NCBI GenBank assembly: GCA_045837725.1
Contig: JBEWZL010000101.1
Span: 310,001-374,000, forward strand
Reading direction: 5' to 3'
Source of the DNA: Vermamoeba vermiformis
Taxonomy: Eukaryota; Tubulinea; Echinamoebida
Length of the DNA: 64,000 nt
Shown: positions 11,422-22,675 of the stretch, one piece after another
Layout of the letters: every line of letters begins with the position of its first letter
How positions within the stretch are numbered: position 1 is the stretch's first letter
Position numbers and translations under genes: made by a program
The notes under the pieces: model-generated
What the model was told of the DNA's origin: nothing
Seen by the model: only the letters and a program-made list of their open reading frames with translations
Database searches by the model: none

Positions 11422-13688
11422 CTATAACAATATAATTACCTTTGCGTCACTTAAGTATTCCCTTCTTGAATCTGCCTTGAAAGCGTTTTTCCGTAATATT
11501 ATACGAACCAAAGTTTCTCTTTGCATGCTGGAAAATACATTAGTACCCGAAAATATATGATATTTAGAAATATGTATTGTGCTTACTTTAAGACTACCGT
11601 AAACATCGCTGTAACTAAGATCGGCAAATGATCATGAGTGTACGGCGGAGTTGCGTACTCATTTGACAGGCCGAATACGTCTTTAATCAGGTAACCAATG
11701 ATAATTTGTTTCCAAAAATGGGTAATCGGGACTTGTGCGTACGTGCCCGCTAATCAAATGGTCAATGTATGTAAAAAAGTAAAATCCAGGGCTTACAAAA
11801 CACCGCATGAAACGCTAAGAACTGCAAGGCCCACCCGTTCTTCTCGGACTTCAATACAAAGTGTTAATTTCCTAAAAAGGAAATAAATCTCAACGTACGT
11901 TAAAGGCAGCAGCAACTATTTCGTCTTTGTCTTGCTCAATAAAATAAATAATGCTTTGAATGTGCGGAATGCTAGTCTCTTGGAATAATTCGTCTAATTT
12001 TTCTTCAGCCGACATATTTTCGGAAGCCTACAAATCGACGATCGTTAGCGGATGTAGAGCCTACTCAATCCGAATGAAAACAATAATTAAAGTAGCTTAC
12101 CGTATCCAAGCCAAAAACTACCCAAAGCTCAGAAAGGAGTTTATCAATTTTAGGGTCCGCGATCCCTCTAAAGAGAGTTAATGGGTTCGTAATTTGATTA
12201 ACAGCGATGTTCGTACTTATCTAGTAGACCAAAAATAACTCGGAAAAAAGAGCATAAACCATATTGCCCCACAACCTGGCTATCAAACTTATCTTCTTCT
12301 CTCGCATAAGAATGCAAGAGCAGATGCTGAAACGAAGTAAGGTCTTTACATGAATCCGGTAGCGGATTGGAATCTGGACTTCCATTGTAAGCCCCTCTAC
12401 TACCATTAATCAATGCTTCGTATGTTTCTTGGTCTGAGTAACAAAGGAGGTGCGACTGTACTGAAAATAAATTATTCGTATTAATTTTCGCAGAATTTGG
12501 CTCAAATTATTTTCTTAGCCTTACGAATGAACGAGTAAAGTTGCTTGCTATCTGCTTGTCGATTTGATTGCTGATAACGCAGAATGTCGAACACGAATGG
12601 CGTAGCACCGAAGTTGACCTTCCACTCGCTTCCAACAAATTCGCAAGACACGATAGCATGCAGCGTTTTCAAATCGAGTAATTTACTGCCAAAATGGTCT
12701 TGCGCATGCTCCGAGACGACCTCGCCATTCTTGGTAAAGAAGATGGATTCCTTGTGGAAATTGATCCCGCATCCAACTACAAATTGCATCGTTAATGTTA
12801 CATTCTATTGCACGTCTCATTGATACTTACCGATGTCACCTTTGCCATAGGAAGGAGCTGTTAATTGGCGAAAGTCAATGCCAAGATAGATTGTGCCGTC
12901 TAAAGTATAAGCGTAAGAGCTTCTTGCGATGCCGGGTACTCCGCAGTACCTTTCTAGCGCTAAACCAATTGAAAGAACGACGCTATTGTAATAACATTAG
13001 CTATGATGATACTGTTAAGTCGAACTCCGTACTCTTGTGGATTTGTGCTGATAATCTCAAGCTCGAAATACGCAACGCTAGAAGAGCCGATCGGAAGAGG
13101 ATATAGAGGCAACACGCTTTGAAATGACTATTAATGCGTTAGTCACGACTTTCGGCTTTTCAGGTGCTGAGTTCACTTACTAAGCCCATTGATTCACCAG
13201 ATGCGTTCTCTGTATTCTTAGCAGGATTATACCGAAAATGATTAGGCACTACGTTTTCTAGGTATTCAACCACGGGCTCGTTATCCAGGTTGGCAATCAT
13301 TTTCCAAGGCAAAATTCTGTTTGAGTGGATCTTATTTGCGTAATAGGAGACGATTCTATATTCATCCTTCCAAGACACAAACCCATATGTAAATAAAAAG
13401 CGATCCTCGGCTCCTAAAGTAAGAGATCGCGAGCGTTAGCTGACATCCATTTCACTTTTAGCTTCAAAATAATTATTCAAAGATCTAAAAATAATTATTA
13501 CTACCTTCGGCACTCCGTAAACCCATTTTTAACAGTAGTCGTTGATAAAATCCATTTTGTTTCGAAAATAATCTTTGTGTGATCGTATTTACGCTTGCCA
13601 ATTGCACCACATCCTGTGCGGGCAAGTAAGACAATATTTCCAATACAATATCGTCAGGGCAAGTGAAAATATTCGCTGGTATTTCCAT
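11422..13688 (-). CDS. F-box and SPRY domain protein
   Basis: Eleven exons (13688-13505, 13413-13181, 13127-13033, 12982-12831, 12776-12525, 12460-12217, 12167-12101, 12027-11899, 11848-11797, 11749-11587, 11527-11422) keep frame to 558 residues. Residues about 10-50 are an F-box (CPDDIVLEILSYLPAQDVVQLASV). A SPRY domain follows (LPIGSSSVAYFELEI, VVLSIGLALERYCGVPG, VGCGINFHKESIFFTKNGE). The last 270 residues form a helical region I do not recognise (for example VVGQYGLCSFFRVIFGLLD and VTAMFTVVLKNMQRETLVRI). F-box proteins act as substrate adaptors of SCF ubiquitin ligases, and SPRY would be the substrate reader; both are family inferences. Joining the SPRY exon to the C-terminal exons uses the donor at 12524, which avoids the stop at 12502. 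Confidence 0.8.
11868..11883. promoter_or_regulatory. Mcm1/CArG-type box inside an intron
   Basis: TTTCCTAAAAAGGAAA lies in an intron of the F-box/SPRY gene. It fits CC(A/T)6GG and the extended palindrome TTTCC..GGAAA bound by Mcm1/SRF MADS factors. On the gene's strand it reads ..TTTTTAG|G.., so a splice-acceptor-like origin is possible. Confidence 0.35.
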
Positions 13689-14635
13689 CGTGTCGAGTCT
13701 AAAAGTAAAATTGATTTGAACTCACACAAAAACGTTTTATATGTTCCCGATTAATGTTCCTTGTCACCAAAATGGGTACAAACACTCAATTACAAGCTAG
13801 GTCCCAGATCCCAAGAGGACTTTGGAGAAGTGGATCGCACCACATTTATATTAGGCGTCATCATTACTTAAGTTGTTGCCTATGGTGCAGAAATGGCGAT
13901 TGGAAACGCGAATTAAATCATTTTGTTAGCGTGATGAAGAATCGGGCTCTGTCAAAATAAAACATAAGATCTTGCCAAGAAATTAGGTAAAATTCCGATT
14001 ATCATTTGAAAAAATGCGCATTATTATTGTGGATATTGACTGGGTTTTTTTAGCGATTGACGAATTTATTGGATTCGAAATCTGACACCGAGTTCATAAG
14101 GTAAGGTATATACTCTGTATAAGCGGCCAGTCTATATTATTTTATTCGTTAATTATGGTAAAAATACAAATCGAGAGAATAACTTATCATTTTAGGCTCG
14201 ATCCGATCCATGGACTTTGGATCTACCGTACTATACATGGTGAATTTTGCACGACAATATCACGCACAAGCAGACACACGGTGACACCTTAAATAATATT
14301 AGAATGCCTTTATTCGTCAGAATTGCTCACACGACCATAGCCGATCTGTTAAAGCACGTGCCACGCACTCCGCTTTTGTTTCTGACGAATAAAGCGATCT
14401 TTTAATTGTAGTGTACTCACACCACCCATAGGAAATATTAACGACTAGGCGCACTTTCCTACTCAGGGCGCTCGCTCTCGTTGATATCAATACGATAACT
14501 TCAAGCTCGAATAAAAAGAGTCATTGCAGATCCGGTCACTCACAGTGCAGCACAACTCAATAAACGTTAACGAGGTAATATAATGAAATGTATTATGACA
14601 TAGTATCCTATTCTTATATAAGTTAAATCTACCAG
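13689..14635. other. Intergenic region, F-box/SPRY to F-box/ankyrin
   Basis: This 947-bp stretch lies between divergent starts. It contains only short unsupported ORFs and the 15-bp inverted repeat at 14308-14394. A GATCCGATC motif occurs at 14200-14208. I see no RNA gene. Confidence 0.4.
14308..14394. repeat. 15-bp perfect inverted repeat with 57-bp spacer
   Basis: CTTTATTCGTCAGAA at 14308-14322 is matched by its exact reverse complement at 14380-14394. The spacer is unpaired to the eye. It could be a hairpin element, a small MITE relic or paired operators. Confidence 0.6.
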
Positions 14636-16612
14636 ATGGAGTCTATTATCGATTTGACGGAGACTAGCGGATCTGATCAAGTTCAGCTGTGTTCGTTCAA
14701 TTGTATCCCCGACGAGATTATAGAAAATCATATTTTTGGCTACTTTTGGTTTCAATATTGGATATTTCACTTTATCAGCGTTTGTAAGCGATGGAAGCAA
14801 ATCTGCGAAAACACAAAAATGGCGCCAAAACACGTGCGAATTATTTCGTTACGAAAACTCGATCTTGGTCATGCAATATTATTTATCAAGAAATATCAAC
14901 CAACGATACTTGAATTGCGATTAGGTGAATATGATTGGACTTGCTGTTACGCAATGGCAGAATTAGTTGGAGCGTCCAATTGCATTGATACCTTAATATG
15001 GGACGACAAATATAATAACAAACTAAAGACTAAACCTTCTAAAGTGCTATCTAAAATTAGAACGTTGGTCTGGAAAGCAACTTTTTCGACGGAGATCTTC
15101 AAACTGTTTCCTGCCCTCAAACATCTACAAACACGCCTAAGCCACTCACATTTGAGTACAAATACTGTATTTCCTGTAGAAGAACTCACTATAGTAGGCA
15201 CAAATGATATCCAATTGTGCCTCGAAAATGTTGTCGTACCAAAGTTGACTATTGTTACATCAAGCAAAGTTATTCAAAGATCATTTGGAGAAATTATTCA
15301 ACTTGAAGTGGCAAATATGACGTATGAACAGTACTTTAGATACTTTGGCCGGACCAAGCTTGACTTAGCATTGACAAGCGGAGAGTTTGCGGATGCAGCA
15401 AAATTGTTGGAAACTGTAACATCAAAAGAATATGAGAGTGATCTATATAAGGGCTATTTTGCAAGTTACAAGTACCCGACAAATCAAGTTTTGGGAATTA
15501 CAGACTATGATGGGATTTTTTTTTCGGAGTGCAAAGCCACTGAAGCACATCAATTATGGATGGTACACAATTTGCCAGTAAGTGAATACGTCAAATTTGT
15601 CTATTATGCCAACAACGGATGTGTCAAAGAAGCTTTATCTATTCTATCGAACAATGGATCGCAATTAATGGCATGTGACGAAAATAAGTTAATCGGATCT
15701 GCATTTTTCAAACTGTTACCTCTACCTCCGAATACATTTGATGATGCAAAAATCCGTGACGTAGCCCAAAAAATTGTACAAAGTCGAGTCAAGTACGCAA
15801 ATACTATGTTGAAGACAAAGAAACAATTTGACGAAATCTCCTCATTATGCGATGATTGGTCGAAAGCTCAAGCCAGCTTAAATGATGCCGATCTATTTTG
15901 GGCAATGCTTGAAAAAGGAGCTGAAATTCCTTGCGCAGCACTTAACACTAACGCAATAGCTCCGTCACCAATCATCGCAAAAATTCTTGAAGAAATTAAC
16001 GTACGAGATCCATCAATGTGGTTTGATATATTAGCAGCTGGCAGTCCTCGAAAGGGACTGACTATTATGAAGCAGTATGGTATCTCTCCCACGATTGAAA
16101 AAAATGGTCGGTCTTTGTGGTCAACGTGGTATCAAAATGGAGGCTTCGGTGATGACAATACGATAAAGGACTATATCAATCATATGGAAAGCAGTGGTAT
16201 GACACCGTTGATGAGTGCCATCAAAAACCTTGAAAGTTCAACGGTTGAAAGGTTTTTGAAGCTCGGAGCGGATCCGAACAAACACCGAGGAGACAGTTTA
16301 TCTCCTTTAGCGGTCTTATTAGCCAAATGTGCAGAAAGAACCCACTGCACTCGTATGCTACTCATCCTAATTAAAAATGGAGCAGACCTCAACGCACCTT
16401 GTTTGTACGAGAAACGGATGTGTTCACCGCTAATGATTGCAGTACTTACTCATTGCTCTTTGCCAACGTTAAGACTATTAATCGCCCTTGGTGCTCGTAT
16501 GGACTATTGCGATGACCATGGAAGAAGTATTATGGATTGCGTTATGGCGAGTCAAAGCAAGTACGAGCCAAATGATTTCAAAGCGCTCAAATGGCTATTT
16601 TCTCCGAAATAG
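14636..16612 (+). CDS. F-box / ankyrin-repeat protein, intronless
   Basis: One open frame of 658 residues. An F-box-like segment at about 20-60 (NCIPDEIIENHIFGYFWFQY, then SVCKRWKQICEN) is followed by a leucine-rich middle. Ankyrin repeats close the protein (GMTPLMSAIKN, FLKLGADPNKHRGDS, LILIKNGADLNAP, SPLMIAVLTHC, LLIALGARMDYCDDHGRSI). F-box plus ankyrin suggests an SCF adaptor recruiting a substrate through the repeats. It is the only large gene here without introns, which hints at retroposition, transfer or recent expansion of a family. I could not see a poly-A tract or target-site duplication at its ends. Confidence 0.85.
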   Translation: MESIIDLTETSGSDQVQLCSFNCIPDEIIENHIFGYFWFQYWIFHFISVCKRWKQICENTKMAPKHVRIISLRKLDLGHAILFIKKYQPTILELRLGEYDWTCCYAMAELVGASNCIDTLIWDDKYNNKLKTKPSKVLSKIRTLVWKATFSTEIFKLFPALKHLQTRLSHSHLSTNTVFPVEELTIVGTNDIQLCLENVVVPKLTIVTSSKVIQRSFGEIIQLEVANMTYEQYFRYFGRTKLDLALTSGEFADAAKLLETVTSKEYESDLYKGYFASYKYPTNQVLGITDYDGIFFSECKATEAHQLWMVHNLPVSEYVKFVYYANNGCVKEALSILSNNGSQLMACDENKLIGSAFFKLLPLPPNTFDDAKIRDVAQKIVQSRVKYANTMLKTKKQFDEISSLCDDWSKAQASLNDADLFWAMLEKGAEIPCAALNTNAIAPSPIIAKILEEINVRDPSMWFDILAAGSPRKGLTIMKQYGISPTIEKNGRSLWSTWYQNGGFGDDNTIKDYINHMESSGMTPLMSAIKNLESSTVERFLKLGADPNKHRGDSLSPLAVLLAKCAERTHCTRMLLILIKNGADLNAPCLYEKRMCSPLMIAVLTHCSLPTLRLLIALGARMDYCDDHGRSIMDCVMASQSKYEPNDFKALKWLFSPK

Positions 16613-16859
16613 TATTCGATGTTAGTAATATGATAAATATAGTATACTGAAGTGCAGTGAGTCATATTAGGAAAGCTTATTGAAAAATTTACTCTTACGT
16701 AAAGATTCAAAATCGTCGTCAGCACATCCGTTAAAAGCGGAACCGATTCCGTTTCCTCCTATTGAGATGCTAGAACTACGCAGTTCCTTCTCTAAGTATT
16801 GGCTATCAATGAAGGCACTATTTGTTCCGCTCGCCCCAACAAGATTGTGAGAGCAGCTA

Positions 16860-17343
16860 TTGCAACCCCTGAGAACATCTGCTGAAGTCTATTGCATCGA
16901 AATTTCACTCAGTTCTAACACATACTCGCCAGCCACGCCTTCATGCTCAGATAGTTTCATCAATCAAGACGAGACTGACATCGATTGCGGTGGCTCAACT
17001 TGCAGCCCTTGTGCTGTCGGCAAGTCGTGCAAACAGAACGCTGATTGCGCGAGCAACACTTGCACGGGCAATGTTTGTGGTACGTCTTAAACGAGCTCTT
17101 ATCCTAACGACTACTAACGTGATTGCACCTCTGCCGCCAGTGGCTGACCAATCGCCAAGCGTCGATAGTCCTCTCGGCAATACCCCTTCAAACCAACCCG
17201 GATCCAATCCGAATCAACCAAGTACATCCGCAACGCCAGCCAAGAAAGGGGTGTCGACAGGAGCTGCCGTTGAAAACTCATTGATCAATTGTTGTCATGA
17301 TTGGTTTGGTGCTATTAGCGTTAAATTAATATTCGAACGTTAA
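16860..17343 (+). CDS. Cysteine-rich secreted-type domain, probably partial gene
   Basis: Two exons (16860-17079 and 17141-17343) join in frame to 140 residues. The core is the DCGG module: DETDIDCGGSTCSPCAVGK, then SCKQNADCASNTCTGNVC, a disulfide-rich unit common in extracellular proteins of protists and bacteria. A Ser/Pro/Asn-rich stretch follows (NTPSNQPGSNPNQPSTS), as in stalks of cell-surface proteins. No signal peptide is evident at this start. One could be supplied by an unseen upstream exon near 16808, but no splice I tried kept frame. The C-terminus lacks the expected membrane anchor. It may be a fragment or a decaying gene. Confidence 0.4.
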
Positions 17344-17988
17344 CGCACTTCATTTAAATACCTTATTGCTCGAAGTATCATCGGTTTTTGAGGCAGACTC
17401 GGCAAGGATTAGATCTAAAATTTTTTTAATAAAATACAAGTTAAAAAAATAATAGCACAATCAAAATATCACACCAAAGAATATTATTATTATTCAATTT
17501 CGTCCAAAATTGCAATACGCTTTGGCCTGTTAATGCAAAATCTTCCCAAGCTGGCCATTGCTTACCATCTTACCATTGATCGATTATCTATGCGCCTGCT
17601 CTATTAATCATTGACTTGAAATGAAAGTTAATATTTTTCTTCTTCTTCGTGTTTCAGCAATCTGGTTTCAGATCAACTCGGGAGGATGTGGCCATTAACG
17701 AATGGAAATTTAGAAGATTATGCCTGCCCAATTGTGATCACTCTTATTCGAAGAAAGCGTAACAGATTGCGCCGCTTATCGGAGCTGGTGGAACACTTGT
17801 GTTTTTCCTAAATTTGTCAGGCGAATTTTCACCACTCAGCCCTGTCTCCGCATTTCAACTTATATTTTCTAACTACCACCAAGCATTGCTCAAAGCAGAT
17901 CTAGGTCGATTTTAACAGCTCCTCTGCCATTGGTAGAGGCAGTTCAGAATATTATTATCAGCTTCAATTAAATAGTAAAGCATCGAAA
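17344..17988. other. Intergenic region before the DENN gene
   Basis: This 645-bp stretch is AT-rich with scattered GATC sites. It has no supportable ORF or RNA, and presumably carries the DENN promoter at its right end. Confidence 0.35.
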
Positions 17989-20900
17989 ATGGCCTCGGCA
18001 TTATTCGATTTTGTTATGGTAGTGGCCCTACAAGAACAAAAAAATGGTAAATTCAAAAATTAAAATTATTAATTATGCAGATCTATCTTCGGGTTTTGCT
18101 TCTTTAATAATCAACTCTCGGGCGGCCTGTATATTAATCATAAATATATAGAATATCACCCAGCAATCACCTATCGATTTCCACCAAGCGCTACACCTGA
18201 TAATAAAGACAAAACAACAAGCGCGATCATGCAATTTTGTTGGCCTGAATTGACGGCAAAAAATGATAATAAAGTGAAGGAGATCCTCAAGTAAGTATTA
18301 AAAATATACAGACTATTTTAGTAAAATATTTCATACGGACATAATTATTAAGCGGAGGATCTAATATTGAATTCCGTAATGATTGCAAAATTCCTATGAT
18401 TCGAGAACCCAATTAATTCATTGTTTATACTGCACTATAGTACTTTTTTATTCTTAATTTCCGCTCTGTAAACTTGAATTCGAAATGGATCCGATCGGCA
18501 TTTTCCTTCGGAGACAAAATTAAATTTGAATATTTGGTATATATGACGCGCTATACTCCTGAAACAGGAATATGCCTATTATATAATAAATATTAATCTC
18601 TCAATTGATTATTGACGCATGTCACATTCGCAATGTAAAAGAGCGTACATTGCTGTTTACGTAAACTTAGCGGCTTAATTGCATCGCCACATCAATCAAA
18701 ACATTAAATATAATATGCATATATTGATATGGCCGCTCTACTATTCATAGGAATTAAAATTGAATTCCAGATCTATTTTTGATTGATACTTTCGATAAAG
18801 ATTCTGTTTGACAAAATAAGATAAAAAAGCTATACATAAGATCCTCTATAATAATATACTAATAATCACTATTTTGAATGCGGTATTAATGTTATTCCGA
18901 TTAGAGTAAAAGGCAGCGAAACGTTTTCTTTTGTACTCACGGACATTGACGGCACGAAGAGATTTGGCTATTGTAGACGATTTTTGGGTAGTCAGGCTGA
19001 ATGTTATTGCTTATTAAGCTTTTTGTAAGTAACTTTAAAAGTTTTAAAAAAAGTTGATCGGTGATCGCGAAATTTAATCGACATCACTAACGATTCATAT
19101 GATCGTAGCCCTTCGTTCAGCTTGTTTGCTCAAATTTTGGATATCGTTGAACAACGGCGCGAAGCTTCATCAAGTGCTGTATTCACATTTTTAAAGTCAG
19201 TTCTCGCTGAAAAAGTTCCTGGACCTGGTATGCCTTAGTTTATATAATATACCGATATGAATGTTATAAATACGATGTTATATGTGTCGAGTACTAATAT
19301 AATGTTATTTAGGCGACAGAATTACAATCAAAACGTTTTCAGCAACTAAGAAGGATTCTCCTGACGAATATCAATTACGACGCGACGATAACGACTATGA
19401 ATACTTAGACTATGTAAGTATAACGCATATGAATATTATTTATTAGTATTATACGGGCGAATAGAGATCTAAGCCAGTACGCGGATCACAACCAAAAATT
19501 TCATAATTAATTAATGCTAATTTCTCCTCATCATAGGTTTCATTCGTATCGCTATTCAAACGCCTCGATGTAAATAATATAATGTATTTATTTGAAGCTC
19601 TGCTTCACGAACGAAGAATTATAGTGCTGGGCAAGTCACTCGCTATGCTCAGCACGTGTGTACATGCCATTGCTGCTATGGTGTTCCCTTTCACTTGGCA
19701 GGTACGTACTAGTAATATAGCTGCTTATTTCGCGAATCATTACTCCACAAATTGTCCGTGGATTGTGGATCGAGATCAGATCATTTACACAATTTTATAG
19801 CTTTAGTGTCTGCACGTACTAACTTGTTATATTAGCATGTATTTATTCCTATATTGCCATTGTCGTTAATCGATTACTGCTGCGCTCCTATGCCGTTCTT
19901 AGTTGGTGTATTAAGTTCATCAAAGAGTACCTTAGACTCGCTGCCTTTAGAAGAGGTAAGCCATTAATATAATAGCGACTGGACATAATATATGATATTG
20001 TATTTATTGTTACTGACGTAATTGCTAGGTGGTGATCCTGGATCTGGACAAAGGAGATTTCGCAGAAAAGCCTCAATTTACGAGCACGTTGCCGCCAAGC
20101 AAGGCCAGTGAACTTCAAAGATCCCTACAGAATGCCGTGCGCAATATCGGCAGCTCTTCATTCGACAAACAGATTGCTAATAGCTTCGTACTATTCTTCT
20201 GCGACACGCTCGAGAAGTACGGCGATTACATCGCTAAAGGCACTTTTGATGAGAAATCGTTCATAGCGAGCAAAGATCAAGAGACTAGGACCGTAAGTAT
20301 TAAGGCATTATTACCAAGTTTCGAAAATCAAATATCTTCAGATCAGCTAGAATATTTTTTAAAATATTAAGATTAGCCATTAACGTCGTATTTATAGTTC
20401 TTAAAAGACTTTGTCCGGTCTCAAATGTTCGATTGCTTCATTCATGAACGAGAAAAGTTGTCGATCCGAGGAAGTATTGATAACTGCGTACTGAGGAAAT
20501 ACAAACAGAACATTTTATCTGGATTTGGACGAGATGCCAATCATCCGCCACAACCCTCTCATAGGTACATTATAATAATAACAACTAAAATTAAGATTTG
20601 ATTTGAAAAAGTATTCGATTTCAGTTTTGTTGGATCTTGCTAACAAATCTTAATTTCTTAGTACTTACTGCGACAAATGCGGTATTAAACTGCGCGAAGC
20701 TGATATTCAGCTCGACAAGAAAGGCACCCCTTTTTGCGCCAGTTGTAACAGACCAGAAAAACGCGAGAAAAAGAAGAACTTGTTAGGCCTTGTAAATAAG
20801 ATCACGAAGATGGTTAGAAGTACGTAGTATACCCATTTATATATAAGCTCTATTCTCACAACACTTACGATTAAATTTGACCGTCAAATTTCAAATTTTT

Positions 20901-21972
20901 GACGATCAAAAATTCAAGTCGTTACAAATGACTCTCGAACGCTCAAAAAATGGCAGTATATTAATTGTATCGTATAGAAACGGACAATAAGAGCTCAGAA
21001 GATTCTAGCGAAGGAAAGAAAGACAAAGAGAAAGAAAAGGATCGGGATCGAGTACATAGTGGTGAAGGTACGTATCAAATTGTCCTTAGCTTTATGGCCA
21101 CGATACTAACCTCGAAATGTATAGAAGAGAAGCATAAGACTCCCGCGCAATCATTTTTCAAAGATGTAAAAGCGTTGTTCAAGCACAAAGGTACGATCAA
21201 GAGAGATCCGGCTACTAAACTAATTCGACTATTCATACATAGATAAGAAGAAACATCTATCTGAAGAGCAAGACAATCCTACCTTGGCAAAGTCAGCCGA
21301 TTTCCCGAAGAAATCAGAGAGTAACTCCTCGTTCACAACTCCAACCAAATCCGGCACGTCAACACCGACCAAACGATCGAGTTTTGACACCGATGTGCGA
21401 CCTAGTGGACCTAAATCGGCGCAACCAACGGTCCCTGTAACAGCGCCGAAGAAGCTCCCCATCACACCAGTCAACAGCCAACCAAAGTCCATGGCCCCAG
21501 TGCCGAGCAATCCCAAGCACAACACACCTCCTGCTGCAGGCACGAAAGAACCTATTGGAAGGAAGATTAGACGAACACAATCGATCGGTGCTAATGACTC
21601 GAAATCCATGGTTAACCGCGGTAATTTGACACCTGTCAAACCGACCACGGACGTGAACGGCAAGTTGTCAGCAATCCCCGAAATCCCAGCGACAAACCCG
21701 AAAATGGCACCGGCCAAAAAACTGCCAACACCTCCTCAACGACCAAAATTGAGTCGACAATTATCGAGTAACGGCGTGCCTAAACAAGTGAACGCTCAAT
21801 ACAACACCTTCCCTCATCCGAGTAAGTCTCCTTCTGCGAATGAATTAATTACGGCCGTAATTATTAATTCTCGTATATAGAGCTCGGAGCACCTCTCCCA
21901 AAGACTAATTCGCTGCGCAATGGCTCGCACGACCGAAAGCCACCGCAACCACTGCAACAAACATCCAAGTGA
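17989..21972 (+). CDS. DENN-domain Rab guanine-nucleotide-exchange factor with zinc ribbon
   Basis: Fourteen exons (17989-18046, 18152-18290, 18905-19024, 19109-19227, 19313-19413, 19537-19701, 19836-19955, 20029-20292, 20398-20564, 20662-20819, 20978-21067, 21125-21190, 21243-21821, 21881-21972) give 745 residues. The uDENN part shows ALFDFVMVVAL, TYRFPPSATP and ETFSFVLTDIDGTKRFGYCR. The core DENN shows YLFEALLHERRIIVLGKSLA, FIPILPLSLIDYCCAPMPFL and VVILDLDKGDF. After dDENN comes a CxxC..CxxC ribbon (YCDKCGIKL..FCASCNRPEK), then a Lys-rich and a long Ser/Thr/Pro tail with TPTKR and PTPPQRPK motifs, likely SH3 ligands. DENN proteins activate Rab GTPases. Exon 1 and intron 1 are the least certain part. 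Intron 2 is unusually long (614 nt). Confidence 0.88.
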
Positions 21973-22675
21973 TCACATCATTGTACTTTCTTGTTAAAAT
22001 AGTTCATGTAAAGCCTAGCGCCAATTATTTATTTATTTCAATCTCCACTCGACCTGCGCAGTTTGTGTTCTCTTCGCTCCGTTGGGACTAAGAAATATTA
22101 TTACCCAGACCTATTTCTTACAATTCATTGAGTTCACAACATCTGCAAAGCAAGTCATACGGCGCCAATAGTCTTCTTCAGGCTCCAGAAACGCTCCATT
22201 AATCTTTAGTATAGTCTCCAGATATCTGTCAGTCAGATCCATCGAGAGATTCCATAGAACCTGCAAACACTCTACAATTCGTCATTCTATCGTGCGTAAT
22301 CGTTGTCCTAATGTTAGTGTTGCGTCTCGAGGGTTAGTTGAGGTCAATAAATATCGGCTAGAAAATCTCGGGCGCTAACCCCTGATATCTTTGGCAGAGT
22401 ACTCGTAGGCCCGAAATAATATTTGATTTACGATAATAAATTAGCAGTGTTAGTTATCCTCGAATTTTTCATAGCGCTGATCTTCGAAGATCGTAAATTA
22501 TTTAATTGCCACTGCTGAAAAAAATTGTAGTGGCTTAGAAAATTGATTTAAATGTGTAAGAATATGATGTAATAATATTGGAATTTTTGTATTGTAAAAA
22601 TCGTTAATTTAATTGGGTTTTATTATATTCAGATGGAAAGTAGAACTTGAAAGGAAAGGAAATTGTATTATACAT
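21973..22675. other. Convergent intergenic region, DENN / HU
   Basis: This 703-bp stretch holds the 3' ends of both genes. I find no ORF, RNA or repeat I can defend. Confidence 0.35.

Noticed and set aside
13754-13960. 68-residue forward ORF between the two F-box genes
   Set aside because: No domain, no splice partners and unusual composition; not enough to call a gene.
18082-18151. Alternative reading of DENN intron 1 containing FNNQLSGGLYINHKY-like sequence
   Set aside because: It could be a missed part of uDENN, but no donor/acceptor pair keeps frame with exon 1, so it was left as intron with a note of doubt.
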